This document shows positions 34,970 to 47,047 of a stretch of 58,153 bases of DNA, piece by piece. Source of the stretch: Diplocarpon mali (taxonomy: Eukaryota > Ascomycota > Leotiomycetes > Helotiales > Drepanopezizaceae); assembly GCA_024741835.1 (NCBI GenBank), contig JAENRP010000046.1, positions 27,068-85,220 on the forward strand, written 5' to 3'. The position numbers and the translations under genes were made by a program. The stretch's first letter is position 1. Each line of letters begins with the position of its first letter. Under the pieces are notes generated by a model. The model made no database searches, was not told the origin of the DNA, and saw only the letters and a list, made by a program, of their open reading frames with translations.

Positions 34970-35382
34970 ATGGAGCCCGCCGTGCGCGGTAAGGAGCTGG
35001 GTTAGAATCGATTAATTCGTGAGTTTTACAGCACGTATTGCGTTTAGGCGTTTTCCCATTTTATCAGGCGCGTACAAGGTGCTTACAACACTTCCGCTGC
35101 TTTTGCATTGCAGATAACCAGACGTTTCACTATTATGCTTTTTTTACTATGCTTATTTGGGATTTCGCGCGTTGGTATGCTAATTAAGCTTCAAAAGGTA
35201 GGAATAATACAGCACGTGATCGTTCTTTCCAGATCATTATTCTCAGCGTCTTGGTGTAAATTACCACCTAAGAGATCACAAGGATCTCATCTAGAGACAC
35301 TTATCTATGAAGGTTGGGATCTAGCTACGCTGGGTTAGGACTTGGCTGAGCTTTTTATGCAGCCTTGTCTCCGTACACCAAG
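34970..35382 (+). promoter_or_regulatory. 5' region of the zinc-finger gene, with possible leader introns
   Basis: An ATG at 34,970 is followed after six codons by GGTAAGG, and a TTGCAG acceptor lies at 35,108-35,113. A second acceptor (TTATGCAG) lies at 35,355-35,362. These would fit introns in the 5' leader. The splice I tested from the 34,970 ATG (donor 34,990, second donor at 35,175, second acceptor) does not reach the downstream frame, so I treat this as untranslated. Confidence 0.4.
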
Positions 35383-37223
35383 ATGCCGCCGACATTGAGA
35401 GAACAGAATGCTGCTGAGCAATATCAATCGTCACATGATCCTAGCACTGGAGGTCCTTTGTCTAGTGGCTCGGGTTTTGTACGGAAACCTGGATATTCTT
35501 CCTCCGCGATTGGGGCACCGGCTTCGACGAGTCTTGGGACCTATGGTGGCACTTCTCATTCTCATCCGGAACCATCCCGGCAACATGTACCCACTCATCC
35601 TTCAAGTAATGGCGGAGCCTCTACATCCAAGGTTCTGTCGTATCGGCCAGATGCTCCAGCACCAAAAAGCCAAAGCACTCTGTCAACTTACGGGTATGGG
35701 CCCCAACCTCTGCCTCAAAATCATGGAAATTCGGCAGGTAGAGTCATGAGTAGACCAAATTCTAGCTTGTCTCACAGCCATGGCTATTCTCTGAACAAGA
35801 ATAAATCCTTAAATCCTCTTCCTCATAGCCAGAATCGAAATTTAATCACGCCCAGCAGGTTCGGCTACCCTCCAAAGCAAATGCCATCAGAACCTCAATG
35901 GGGAGACTTGTCGTCGAATGAGCATGGAGACTCACGGAAAGATGTTGTTTCAAAATCTAAAGCTCCTTCCAGAGCCTCTGCCAACGTGGACCAACCACCT
36001 CACTATCAACAGAGCAATCTTCAGTACTCTAGTACTTCAGACCAAGCACCTCATGCTACACCCAGATCCATCATGCAAGTTGTAGTTGGCACGCACAGCC
36101 CTGTTCATTTTTATAGCAACAGCCCAACGTCGGCTTACTCAGAACGCGGCAGACCAGCGAAGCAAGCATTTGGCATAGGCTCTCGGCCATCAAGTGAACC
36201 CCCAAAGAAGTTCGGTCGTCCTTTTAGCCACAAAACACCGATAAAGAAACTGCTCAAGAAGCGAGGTCGACCTTTCGCAAGCACTGCTGCCGCAATCGAA
36301 GCTGCTGCTAGAACAGCTGCGAAAAACGGTAGAGCTGCTGCGAGAGCTGCCCGCGCCAGCGAGCCCAAGAAGAAGGGAAGACCGCAGCAAAACAGACATC
36401 AAGCTGATATCGCTCAACCTGAACCAATCTTCCATCCGTTTATCTGCGAGTGGGATGGTTGTTCACGAGAATTACAGAATTTGGAGACGCTGAGGCTTCA
36501 TATCCATGCTGTGCATAAGAAAAGAGTAAATGGGAAGGCGCAATGTCTTTGGGCGCATTGTGGTAGCAAGAGAAAAACGCTATCGGTAGAGGCGAGTGAT
36601 AATGAGGCCATAGTTAAAGAAACTAGCGGGATTGACATCGGAGACGAGAGTACCATAGATGACAAGACAAAAATGAAAAGACCTGCCCTAGCTAGCCCCT
36701 CCTTCACCATACGGCAGGAGTGGAAGGATCATCTGGAGGAGAAACATTTGATCCCCTTTGCCTGGCACATGGGCGAGGGACCCAAAGCCACGGATCTGTG
36801 TAAGTCCTGCTCAGGTCCTCGCGTAATAGCATGGAGAAAAGGCTAACGCACGAAGCAGCCGGCAGACCAAAGGCGATGATAGATCCTCGCTGGCTGAATG
36901 ACGAAGACGGCAACAACGTCACTCCATCGGTCGAGGGCCAACTCCTCGAAGACGGCCGTGCCGCGAAGAACAACGCGAAGAGGTTCCGCAAACAGAGAGG
37001 CGCGGACTCGTGGGCAATCAAGACACCGAAAGCCCCCAACCAGCTTCAGGGGATGGCGATGGCGCCGCCGATTCTCGCGTCCAGTGAAGAGGAAGACGAC
37101 GACGGACCGGGCGCGGACGGCGGCGAGGATGGCCTCGAGCTCGAAGATAGCGATCCGGAGGAAGAGGTGGACGATGATGGCGATGTGCAGGTGCAGTTGA
37201 GGATGGACATGGTGGATGCATAA
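35383..37223 (+). CDS. AT-hook and C2H2 zinc-finger protein
   Basis: Two exons, 35,383-36,799 and 36,859-37,223, giving 593 residues. The 59-nt intron has donor GTAAGT, branch GCTAAC and acceptor CAG, and without it the frame stops at 36,846. The first ~260 residues are Ser/Pro/His-rich and probably disordered. Three AT-hook-like cores follow (KKFGRPF near 278, KKRGRPF near 294, KKKGRPQ near 331), with an Ala-rich helix between. Next is a C2H2 finger, CEWDGC...H....H (about 354-377). A second finger looks split: CLWAHC, a long insert, then HLEEKH. The tail is acidic (SSEEEDDD). AT-hooks bind the minor groove of AT-rich DNA, so a nuclear DNA-binding role is likely; targets are unknown. The ATG at 35,383 was chosen as the first in frame. 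Convergent with the polyketide synthase. Confidence 0.85.
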
Positions 37224-37842
37224 ACACCTGATATCCGCGCTGATTTGCGGCTTTTGTGAGGCGGCCCTACGCTGCATTGCGTGGCGTACTGGAGTTATCG
37301 CTTTGACTTTGCAACATGGCGTTGCCGAGGGTTAGCAGGACAAGAGATTTCGCTACACAGAGGATGAAGTTGCAATAAGAGAAAATGGCAAACGTCTGTA
37401 TGAATATCAGAAAGGGGGACGATGGGTGAAGTGTAAGCAGTTACTTTTCGTAAATCAATATCTCAAATCATTGCCGTCTCGTTTCAGCGTTTTAGCGTTT
37501 TAGCGCTTAAGAACTATCAAGTGCTTAAGATCCCCGGGTGGGCCAGATGTAAATACCACGACTAATGGCCAGGGAAGATGCCTTGTCCATCGATTATTTA
37601 CGCTCTCTCGCACTAATTAATTTTGATTTGCGCTAAACCCGCTAATCCTGTGTCTACCTCCGCTCCGGCGTGTCGTGGTGCTCGTTACATAATGGCAGAT
37701 CCCATCCCATTTCTTGCCAGCGCCAGGAATAAGAGTTCTCTATGACCAAACAAAACAGGTCTATCATGGCAATCGATGTACTTCTAGGAAATCCCTCGAT
37801 CTTGCCCTACCCTCAATCCCATCGCTCCGTACGACGCTGCTC
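37224..37842. other. Convergent intergenic region
   Basis: Holds the 3' ends of the zinc-finger gene (+) and the polyketide synthase (-). AT-rich with TTTTAGCG runs near 37,490-37,505. No gene was supported. Confidence 0.6.
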
Positions 37843-39353
37843 TCAGTCCAAGTCAACACCGTTCAAAGCATCGCGCAGTGATTCGTCTTGTTCCCGTATA
37901 TCCGGCATCACACTATTGAGCTTCTCACTCAGCTGCTCACCCTTCTCCTTGGCGCTTTTTATTTCAGCGTCCAACTCCTCGCCCTCGCCCTCACTGCGGC
38001 TCCCTTCGCTTTCCGTCTCCGGCGGCGTCGCCTCACCTGTCGTAACCAGTGTCCTTCTCACATGGTTCATATTCCTCTTCAGCATACACATTTCGATCGC
38101 GATACCCGGTCCAAAGGCGCACCCAACGACGTAATCCTTCACCTTGCCTTCGGGTGCCAGCTCGTCCATGTCTTTTTGCCGGAGGCGGTCCATGACTGAG
38201 ATCACCGTCGCGGAGGACGAGTTACCGTGCTTTATGTACGTGTCATAACTTGCGCGCATGTGCTCGGCGGAGATGTTCATCGCGCGCTCGACACCGGAGA
38301 GGATAGTCGCTCCACCGGGATGAAGCGCCCAGTCAAAGTCGCTGGCTATTTTGTAATCCGCTGGGAGGTTTGGGAGAGTCGAAAGAAGGTCATTGAAGGC
38401 CGGTTCCACGACAGAGGCGGCGAGTTTGGGCACTCGTGGAGAGAGAACAACCTTCCAACCTTCAACAATGGTTGTTTAGTCCTATATGAGAACGAGGTGG
38501 AAAAAACTCACCTAGAGGATCAACGTCGAAGCCCAAGTCCTGCTCGGTATCAGGAATCAGTCTGTGGTCCCATCCCAATAGCTCGTACACCGGCTCGCCA
38601 TGCCCCTCGCCAATGCCGTTACTAAGGACGAGCGAGCTCGCACAATCGCTGAACAGTGTCACGCCGATCCTCGTCTCTTGCGACTCGTGTATACTATCCA
38701 GCTCGCTTCTCACCAACAGACTACTAACTTCCAGCGCGACAACTAACACTCTGGCTTTTCTTCTGCGAAAACTACTGCCCAATGCCAAGTTGGCCGCAGT
38801 TCTCAGACTCGCAAGACCTCCACTGCATCCAATTCCGTGCAAGAGTACTTTTTCCACTGATTGTGTCATCCCCAGCCCTTTGCATACATAGTGGTCGAAT
38901 CCCGGATTCGCGCTGTTCGTACAAGTCGTTGAGACCACATGCGTTATATCTGCCGCTGAGATTTGCGCCTCGTGCAGAGCTTTTCGAGCAGCGGTTACCG
39001 CAAGTGCGACGCCGTCATTGAGGAAGATATCGCACAGTTCGTTGATCTTCGGGGCGCGATCCATGTTGGCCATTGGGTGGTCGACGGTGCCTATGGCGGA
39101 GCGAGTATCGATTCCTGTATAGTTGTTTATCATGCGAATCTTTGTCATTCTGGGCTTGTGTCAGTCATGTCTGGACCCGGGAGCTCAAGGAAACGGACGC
39201 CGGCGATTCTGGATAGTGACGCTTGCAGATGGTATCCAAGCATTCGGGGTCGAGGAGGTAGGGAGGATACTCCACGCCTATGCCGGTAATAGAGAGATTG
39301 AGCTCCCCGCACTGATGATTGGTTTCATTCTGGGTATGATTCGCGGATGCCAT
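37843..39353 (-). CDS. Type III polyketide synthase
   Basis: Three exons on the minus strand: 39,353-39,199, 39,149-38,512 and 38,459-37,843 (469 residues). Introns are 49 nt (donor GTCCGT, CTGAC branch) and 52 nt (donor GTGAGT, ACTAAAC branch). The splices restore the family blocks YPESPAM...TGIDTRS and DPLGWKVVLSPRVP. The chalcone-synthase-fold catalytic triad is visible: Cys about 160 in GIGCSGG, His about 311 in LHPGG, Asn about 344 in HGNSSSA. Fungal relatives (the CsypA and 2'-oxoalkylresorcylic acid synthase group) condense fatty acyl-CoA with malonyl-CoA to alkyl-pyrones or resorcinols; the substrate here cannot be read. The last ~65 residues are an acidic, Ser/Glu-rich, helical tail beyond the usual core. 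No other biosynthetic gene is adjacent. Confidence 0.93.
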
Positions 39354-39992
39354 GGCGACAGTGGTTGTACGGGGCCTTGATTCAGGACCGATTGAAGGGA
39401 TGGGAAGCTGTACACGAGTCTTCTGATCACAGTTGGATTGCGCGAAGAGATGAAGGCCACGACTGGTCTCGCATAAGCAAGTATCTTGGAAGGATTGAGG
39501 AGCCAGAGACAGCTCTACAGCAGGCGGGATCGTGGGCTAGGTCATGAGCTGGCGAGGCAATGGAGAACCAGAACTGTACAGAGAGGTCGATTACAAGTCG
39601 AGAGAGGTAAGTTAAGTGGTGGAAGAGAAGGCAGCTCGGTCAAGACTCGGATCACGAACAAAATCGAAGACGCAGTGGCCTACACCGTCTTGGAGGGTCG
39701 AGATATTTCCTTGGAATGCGAGAGATACATGGTGCCACGGGGGGCTTCTCAACAAAAGCGATTGGGAAGAATTGATCGAGTAGCTTGCAAGCGAACGAAA
39801 TGCTTTGCTGATTGTCCCTGGTGGGCCTGGCACTTGATTGTGGCCGGCGCAAGGCAAGGATCAGTATTTCGGACTTAGGCCCAGGGCAGGTTAGCGTGCT
39901 GTCGAGCAGCATTGACTTTGGCTTTCCGATGATCATGTACATCATGGTGAGGACATGTCAAATATATTTATGCAAACACACATATATATAGG

Positions 39993-40038
39993 AAGATAAG
40001 TAGATGGGTAGATGGGTAGATAGGTAGATAGGTAGACA
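39993..40038 (+). repeat. Octamer-like simple repeat
   Basis: About five units of GTAGATGG / GTAGATAG with small variations. Confidence 0.75.
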
Positions 40039-43000
40039 TATAAATTTTCCCAGCCTGCCTGGGTGGAGTGAAGGGCGGGGGGTTACAAACCAATTCGGGT
40101 TTCACTGCGATGATAAGAAATGAAAGATTCCATTCTCACAGCTCCCGAGCTGGTCAGATTGTTGCTTTCTCGTGATGTATCCTGACAGTCAAAGTTCTCG
40201 CATTCGAACGCGATCGTTTCCTCGGTTTATGCGCAAACTCGTCCTAGCATACATACTACGAATCCGGTCACAAGAGGAAGCTCGGCGACATCGTGACAAA
40301 ACTAAGAAAAGAAAATGCATTGCGGTCAAGTCAAGCTAAGTGATACTACTCAGTCGGGCTTCCCGAAAAGGCTGGGTCCAAATCGCACATTAAGCTACTT
40401 CGTAGATAAGTGTTCAGCGCCAGGACTTTTTTTTTTTTCTTTCTGAGGATCAATAGCTTATATAGAAGGGCTAAATTAGCGTCATGTACAGGTTTATTCC
40501 AAGTACCATTACTGTTACGCTTGTATCCTCTTCGAAAGCTACATGAGAAGAGTATAATACTCTGGGATGAAGACACCTGACAGACATGGGCGTAGGTATG
40601 CCCAGAACAAACCCAGGGCTGTGTCGGACGGATAGCCTGAATACCAACTGGCTAGTCAGATGGCTACATAGATATCTAATGAAATGCTCTTACACGGATA
40701 CTCTACTATGTTCCTGACAGAATAGATGTTCCGATTCCATCAGCGGGGCACAAGCAATCCTGGTCAAGTTGAATTATCCTAGATACCCCCGTCCCTACTT
40801 TACAAGAGTGGACGGGATTAACAGTAGCTAAGCTTTAGGAGTACTTACTTTGTAAGCCCGAATTTCAATAGAAAATCTTAATATGAATCACACCAAATAA
40901 GCTCGGATATATCGAAGCCCAACTCAGGCGTTACCCACCCTCTGAGGTCTACAAAGGTACAATTACGAAGTATACGAGTAAAGGTACCCAAAGTGTTTTC
41001 ACCCGGCTCCCCCTATACCCATGTCTCACCCGGAGACCTAAGACTCGGCTCCAGGGAGAATGTTTCCTTTCGCAGTTTTGGTATTTTCCAAGGTAATATG
41101 CCTGGAATCCAAGCATCAGAAACTACATGTTTTGCGAGCAAGACCCTTATAAGGAGACGACGACTCGATACCCATCCGCGGTGCGGCGTCTCCTGCAAAC
41201 CTGCAGATTCGTTTAAAGAGTCTGCAGAGTTGAGATCGGGTGCTTTCGACTATGAAGTAATCAAACCCCGAGGTAAATAAAGCTAGAGCTTTCCGAAAAC
41301 TTTAGAACGAAAGTTTTTTCCCTGCCTCTTTGATAAGTACCCTCTACTTTGGACCTCTACTTAGGTACCTTATAACTGTTTGAGTATTTACTTATAAGTA
41401 AAGAATAGGCTTTATAAGAAATCTATAATTGAATAAGGCAGGTTATTGTATAAAAGGAAAACTTGAAAAAAGATAAGAATACGCTTGAAAGCCCCATAGC
41501 TTTTGAATATTTTTAACGTATTTCCTTCAAAAGCTTAAGTTCATAAGAGGGGTTGGAATTATTCGCTATCGCTAATTAGCTTGACGCTTAATATAAATAA
41601 ATAAATTGCCGCTGTGAGCTGTGCTTATCATGGAATATGGAACCTAGGGCGACTCCATCTGCCCAAGCGCCTTTTTAAAAACGTACTCGCCTAAGACTTT
41701 CAAGGGAATACCTATCGACTAAGGTATAGATAGGTTGGATGCCTATCTAAGAAATCAAGGTCTCTAGATATCATAGGCTGAATAGTAAATCGCAAGGAGT
41801 TTTTCATACTAGTTTTCTCCTTATCTCTAAAATTACAACTCAAGCGTCTCTTCTTCGTACTATATACATTACAACTAATGAAGCATGCTCAAAGGCAACC
41901 CCAACCCTATGTGAAGCGAGTGAAGTTCCTGTAAAGTCTTGGCGAGCAACATCACGGAAAAATATCACCGTACCGAAGCCACTCTTCTCTTCAATTGTGC
42001 GTCCGATTATAAAACCAGCACACGCTTCCGTCGATGACGATACGATACCTTGAACTCTCATGCGACAAGCGCTGACCTGCGAGCCTGCGATGCGCGAAGG
42101 ACGTACTTGCACCGCGGCGACGTGAGGAGACAGAACTGCCCTGCAGGATGGATATACAGCGCGGTGTCAGGAGTTCGAATAAGAGGAGCTGAAGCTATCG
42201 GTCGCCAAAACGAAAGGCCAACATAAGGATTCTTCCGACGAGCAGATCTGGAGTAGCTCCGTGCCCCTGACGTAAAGTGAGAGACACGAATAGCCCTGGC
42301 AAAGAGCACTTTCGGTCTCTTTTGAGACTTGCTTCACACATCAGGGCAATAAGTATACAGCCGCGGGCGACTCTGAAGCCAGCAATCCGGGAATTTTCTA
42401 CGAACGCCGCTGTCGGTCGAAAGGGTCGCACTTTTACCTGGGAGGTTGGCCCGGTAGGTCCGATATTTGGCTCGCAGCCCAGCTACTCTGAAGTTTCCGT
42501 CTGTTTTTCCAGGGCGCAGAGAGTCATGTCGACACTCCCGAAAACAGCGGACTATGGGTGACAGGGCGACCTGGATGTATGAAATCAGAAGAGCGATCTC
42601 TTGTCCTGATGGTCCCGGGACTCGAGCGCAGACCGAGGCATTCTGTAGGATCCTATATATATCGTGCCAATGTTGATTGCTGGGAGGTCCCAGCCCTGGA
42701 GCAGCTGCAAGACATGTGATTCGTTCGGCGGCAGCCGGACGAGCCTACGGGATGTCAGATACAGAAACTTGGGATTCTCGACCTTGGAGATGCGTCTGTA
42801 CGCTCTTGGGGGGCAATTTGTAGTAGAATAGTATGATTGCAACTCCCCCGAGCAGGGGTGAGTAGTGTTCTTGACAGAGGAGGGCTCTCGCTTAATGGCT
42901 GCCAGTTGCATGGTTTGCCATCCAAGATCTCACTGTCCGGAGGTACACCTAGGGGACGCTAGACCTTGCGGTTGACGAGAAAGAATCTGATTGCGATGGC

Positions 43001-43765
43001 CACAAAAAATAGGTTAGAAAGCTTCTGGAATCCGATACCATAATATAGATGTGGTTTCGTAGCATGCAGCTGCGTCTTGCCCAAGGCTGTTGGCTCTTTG
43101 AGAAAAGGAGGTCTAGGATCTTGCGATTGAGCTATAAAAAAGAGAGAGAGAACCTCCGTCTATTGAGCGGAAACAATATACACAGGGGGTTCGCCTGACG
43201 AGGCGGAAGATACAATGAAAGTACGCACTTTGAAGAAAACAAGCTTACCCAGAGTTAGATATGAAGAAAGGAAAAGCTCCACGTGACAACAGTGCACCAA
43301 AAATCGATCGAGGTAACGTAAAAGGAAAGATAGCAAAGTTAAGGTTGAATAGAATCCTATTATAAATATCTACATCAACTTCTGTGTCGATGCGCCATCT
43401 TGAGGATAGGAATAATAAGACGAGCGCGTAGCAATGCTGATCGCCACCATTGCTTGACTTTACCCAGCCTGGTCTCCATCGCACGAATCAGCCAGGTGGA
43501 AAAGGAAGCCTTGGAAACAGATGCAAATAACTTCTGGCGGCTCTGGCAATGGTCCCCAGGCTCCAGGAATTGGACCTGGAGATTTTGAGGAATATCTCCT
43601 TGAGGTATTTCCTGATACCCGCCGGTCCCCAGAGCCATTACTATTGAAACACGAATACTTCCCAGAATTGCCAGGGATATTTCGCACTGGGTTGGATCCA
43701 GGTTCCCGCTAGATGCTAGAGCCAGATAGGTAGAGAATCAGGATCCTCTGATATCGGGCTAATAC

Positions 43766-43823
43766 GATCTTGCAAGGGGCCGACGTACGGCTTGAAAGGT
43801 TTCTAAAACCTTTCAGCAAGATC
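43766..43823. repeat. Branched inverted repeat (foldback)
   Basis: Outer arms GATCTTGC (43,766-43,773) and GCAAGATC (43,816-43,823) are exact complements. Inside, 43,793-43,815 is a hairpin with 10-bp perfect arms (TGAAAGGTTT and AAACCTTTCA, loop CTA). The other inner part (about 43,774-43,793) can pair AAG/CTT and CCG/CGG. The whole could fold as a T or three-way junction in DNA or RNA. No gene lies on either side within 1.5 kb. Confidence 0.6.
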
Positions 43824-44902
43824 TCTTTCCTGGCGAGTGGGCAGAGCTATAAAGCAAGACAAGAGCATTGGCTCGCAGCAATACCAAGCTTCGATGTATC
43901 CATGTGCCGCGGCTTTCTGCGAGCGCGAAGCGGCAATTCAGTAGTTCGAAGGAGTTGATAGACTTGCCCTGAAGCAGCGGTCTAGCAGGCTCGCACTACC
44001 GACATAGTCCGACGAGCTTGGATATGAAGATGTCGCCGTGGACATGTCGTTGGATCAGAATCCGAAAAGTCCCTGCTCGCACCAAAGGCTGGGCTTCTGC
44101 GACGTAGCGCACGCGAGATCTCTCCGGTTTGTCTGTGCCGCGCGACAACAACGTAGATCCGATGAAGCGTGAAGTAGGCAAAACGAATGCCCCAGACTCT
44201 CGGGTGCCTTGGGTTAGGATTCGATGCGCAGGGGCAGGAGATGTGGGATTGGGAGTCCTCACGATTGCGTGGTTCGCGAGAAGCGTGTGAAGCTTTCTTG
44301 TCGTCGAGGCGATGGGAATTCTCCAAGACAAAGTCGCGGCGGAGGGAACTCGTTGCCAAGCCGTCAAAAAGCTTAGCAGGATAATGTCCGTAGATGCGGA
44401 ATTTCGTCGAGCTTCGGACCACGATGGTGACTCGATGCATCGACAGTACCCAAGATACATATCAAACATCCAACGCCAGACACCAGACAATCTGATCCCA
44501 CTCTACCCGGCTCTCCAAGGAGTTCGCATCAGCAACGTCTGGAGAGGATCCATTCTGGCACTGGATGCATTGATTTCAGATCTGGATCTGGGTCTAGAGC
44601 TTGACAAATCCTCGGGCCTGGCCAGAGCATCGCCTGTTGGTCTTGAATCGTGAGGGAAATCATAAGCCGAGCGCTCGGTCGGTGCCAGGCGGTATTTTCT
44701 GGCTTTGCAGTAGTCGTGATGTTAGCACCAGTTACGAAACGGCGATCAACCCATCGGCCGCCACCAGTTGCTGTCGCTGGGGGGACGGGGAATGTTGGGC
44801 TGATGAAGCAAGCCAGGGGGATGTGGATGAGACGGAAGGCTGCCAATATGGGGGGTGTAGATAGCGACCACAGATATAAGAGGGATATGCCTTGGGTGCA
44901 TG

Positions 44903-45013
44903 GGTATATGTATATGTGTATACATGTATATATGTATATATGTATATATGTATGTATATATGTATATGTGTATATATGTATATATGTATATATGTATATA
45001 TGTATATATGTAT

Positions 45014-45086
<73 letters not shown>

Positions 45087-45138
45087 CATACATATACATA
45101 TACATATACACATACATATACACATACACATACATACA
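44903..45138. repeat. Microsatellite that switches to its own complement
   Basis: The left half (to about 45,017) is built from TATATG/GTATATAT units, the right half from CATATA units with some CACATA. As CATATA is the complement of TATATG, the tract of about 235 bp is roughly self-complementary and could form a hairpin or cruciform. Confidence 0.85.
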
Positions 45139-45490
45139 TTGCAGTCAAAGACTTCCTATTCTCATCTCATGGCGAATAATTCCATAGTTCTATAGATACA
45201 TCACACGGCTAGCCGCCATACAATGCCACTGTCTACAGCCAACGATCTCGCCATGCTATGAGAGATGGCTACCAGATATCCAACGACCCTAGTCTGCAGG
45301 TGTCGAAGCTCTACGTTTACCCCCCAATCTACAACCCAAGGGACTTCTCCTCCCAGCTCCCCGGCTGCTATTGAAACGAGCCAAATCTAAACTGACGTTT
45401 CCAGCCAAAACAACCTCGTTTACATCCTCCACCAGCTCGAGATGGCGGTACTTGACGGACACGGTAGTCAAAGGCCTGCTTGTGCCTGGG

Positions 45491-45515
45491 CTTGAGCTTG
45501 AGCTTGAGCTTGTGT
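45491..45515 (+). repeat. Short hexamer repeat
   Basis: GCTTGA repeated about four times. Confidence 0.6.
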
Positions 45516-45891
45516 TTGGTCTTGGTGCCCGCGCACAGGGAGAGTGGCTTATACCCTTCTGCCTCAGTAATTCAATACCATGAAGCAGCACACTGTCGCT
45601 GTCATGGTCATCTTCGTTGGCGCTATCATCCTGCTCTACTCTGCTCCGCCTTGTTGGCGGACTATGAAAAGCACCCTCGGCCAGTTGCGTCAAATCCCAT
45701 CAAGGCCCTCTCCTCTGTTCATCCGGTGCATGATATCTCGTACCTGCGGCGACATCGAGATCCCCGTCTAGACTTGGCTCGGATGTTCGACGTTGGATCG
45801 AGCTGACGCGCTGCTGGCTTCCTTCACTGCCTGAGTTTGTCGACAACTTGCACTCTTCTGCCCACGAAGGAGAGAAGAGCCTGTGGTGACC

Positions 45892-47047
45892 ATGGCCGGC
45901 AACCTCGACACCACGCGGCCGCCGAACAGCACTCTCCACCACGACGACGATAATCCCGGGCATCACCTCCTCATCTTCCCCCAGCAGACCATTTCCAGGC
46001 TCGCCCCGTTCTCGGCACTCATCATCAGCGTCGTCCTCGTCGTCTACTTCTTGATCCGCTTCTATGTACTCGAGAACTTCCTCCTCGAGAGAGTGTATGG
46101 CAGGACGTACACCCAGATGGACGAGACCACCCGCCGAGGATTTGTCAACCATCACATCGCAGGGACGGCGAAGATAAGCATCCTCATCATCGCGGCCTAT
46201 CCCTTCGTGCTGGTGGTGTTTGGAGATGCCAACTTCCACTCGGCATTTGCTGGCTCAGATGTGGTGCGCATGGGAGATATCTTGATCGTGGCTGCTCAGA
46301 TGTAGGTCTCTCTCATTCTGGGGAGACGGGTCCACATACGACGATTCGCATTGGCATATTCACTAACGGGAGTGCCAGGCTCATTGCAATGTATGTCTTT
46401 GAGCTGTTCTACCGGCCCAAGATCTCGCCCGTCAGTGTCGGGCACCATATCGGTACCATCTTCATCGGACAAGCGGCCATCGCTATCAACATAGACTTCC
46501 TCGCCGAACGAGACGGCACGATTGAATTTCTCCTCTGCTTAGTATGGGGTAGGCCTTCCTCACAACTCTCCCCGAGAAGCATATTGCTGAACTCAAGTAC
46601 GCAGGCGCATTCGACATCATCTCGGAATTTCTTCCCCACGTCTCCATCATCCTATACCGAGTCTACCCCAGCTCCCACGTCTTCCTGCGCAAGGTCTTCC
46701 TCGTCTCCTGCATCACCACCTTCACGGGGACCATCCTCGAGACGCTGGTCACAATGTACCTCTTCGGGAGCTTGTGGGCGCGCTGGACGGTTGCTTTCAA
46801 GATCACCACGCCGATACTACACGTGGTTTTCGCGGCGGCGCAGATGTGGGGATCGTGGAACTTCTACATGATGTACCAGAAGCAAAAACGGCTCATTGCG
46901 CAGGAGGCACGGCCGGGCGACGCCGAGGGTGGGCTCGAGGCGCCCTCTGCGCCGAAGAAAGCTGGGCAGGTCGATGTATCGGAAATAGCGCCGGGATCGA
47001 ATGCGGCGGCGGCAGCATTCGAGATACCACCAGAGACGGCATCATGA
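45892..47047 (+). CDS. Multi-pass membrane protein with TLC-like features
   Basis: Three exons, 45,892-46,301, 46,379-46,548 and 46,605-47,047 (340 residues). Introns are 77 nt (GTAGGT, CACTAAC) and 56 nt (GTAGGC, GCTGAAC). The ATG at 45,892 has a good context (GACCATGG). About six or seven hydrophobic helices are visible: near residues 38-60 and 92-112, two around AAQMLIAMYVFEL and HHIGTIFIGQAA, then ISEFLPHVSIIL, TTFTGTILETLVTMYLF and ITTPILHVVFAAAQMW. The His-His in VGHHIGT and the overall layout recall TLC-domain proteins (TRAM-LAG1-CLN8), which act in ER lipid metabolism, but I cannot exclude another fungal membrane family. The hydrophilic C-terminus (after about 285) is Ala/Pro/Glu-rich and probably cytosolic. 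Confidence 0.8.

Larger units (their letters stand above)
39354..45891. other. Long intergenic region without supported gene
   Basis: About 6.5 kb between the polyketide synthase and membrane-protein starts; both genes point away from it. Open frames occur on both strands (for example 43,996-44,490 minus and 44,312-44,653 plus) but none shows a known domain or convincing intron structure. AT-rich patches lie at 41,280-41,830. It contains the octamer repeat at 39,993, poly-T near 40,428, the foldback at 43,766 and the TA/CA microsatellite at 44,903. The ends must hold the two promoters. A rapidly evolving gene or non-coding RNA cannot be excluded. Confidence 0.55.

Noticed and set aside
35408..35749. 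113-residue plus frame inside the zinc-finger gene
   Set aside because: An out-of-frame shadow of the well-supported coding exon.
39486..39945. Frames on both strands upstream of the polyketide synthase
   Set aside because: No domain or plausible splice structure; the position fits a promoter.
43982..44653. Overlapping frames of 113-164 residues on both strands
   Set aside because: Mutually overlapping, with no motif and no intron consensus joining them to other exons.
44529..45195. Long frames of alternating Tyr-Ile, Cys-Ile or Tyr-Thr
   Set aside because: Translations of the TA/CA microsatellite.
45289..45693. 134-residue minus frame upstream of the membrane-protein gene
   Set aside because: Low-complexity Ser/Arg composition and no recognisable domain; could be a small gene but cannot be supported.
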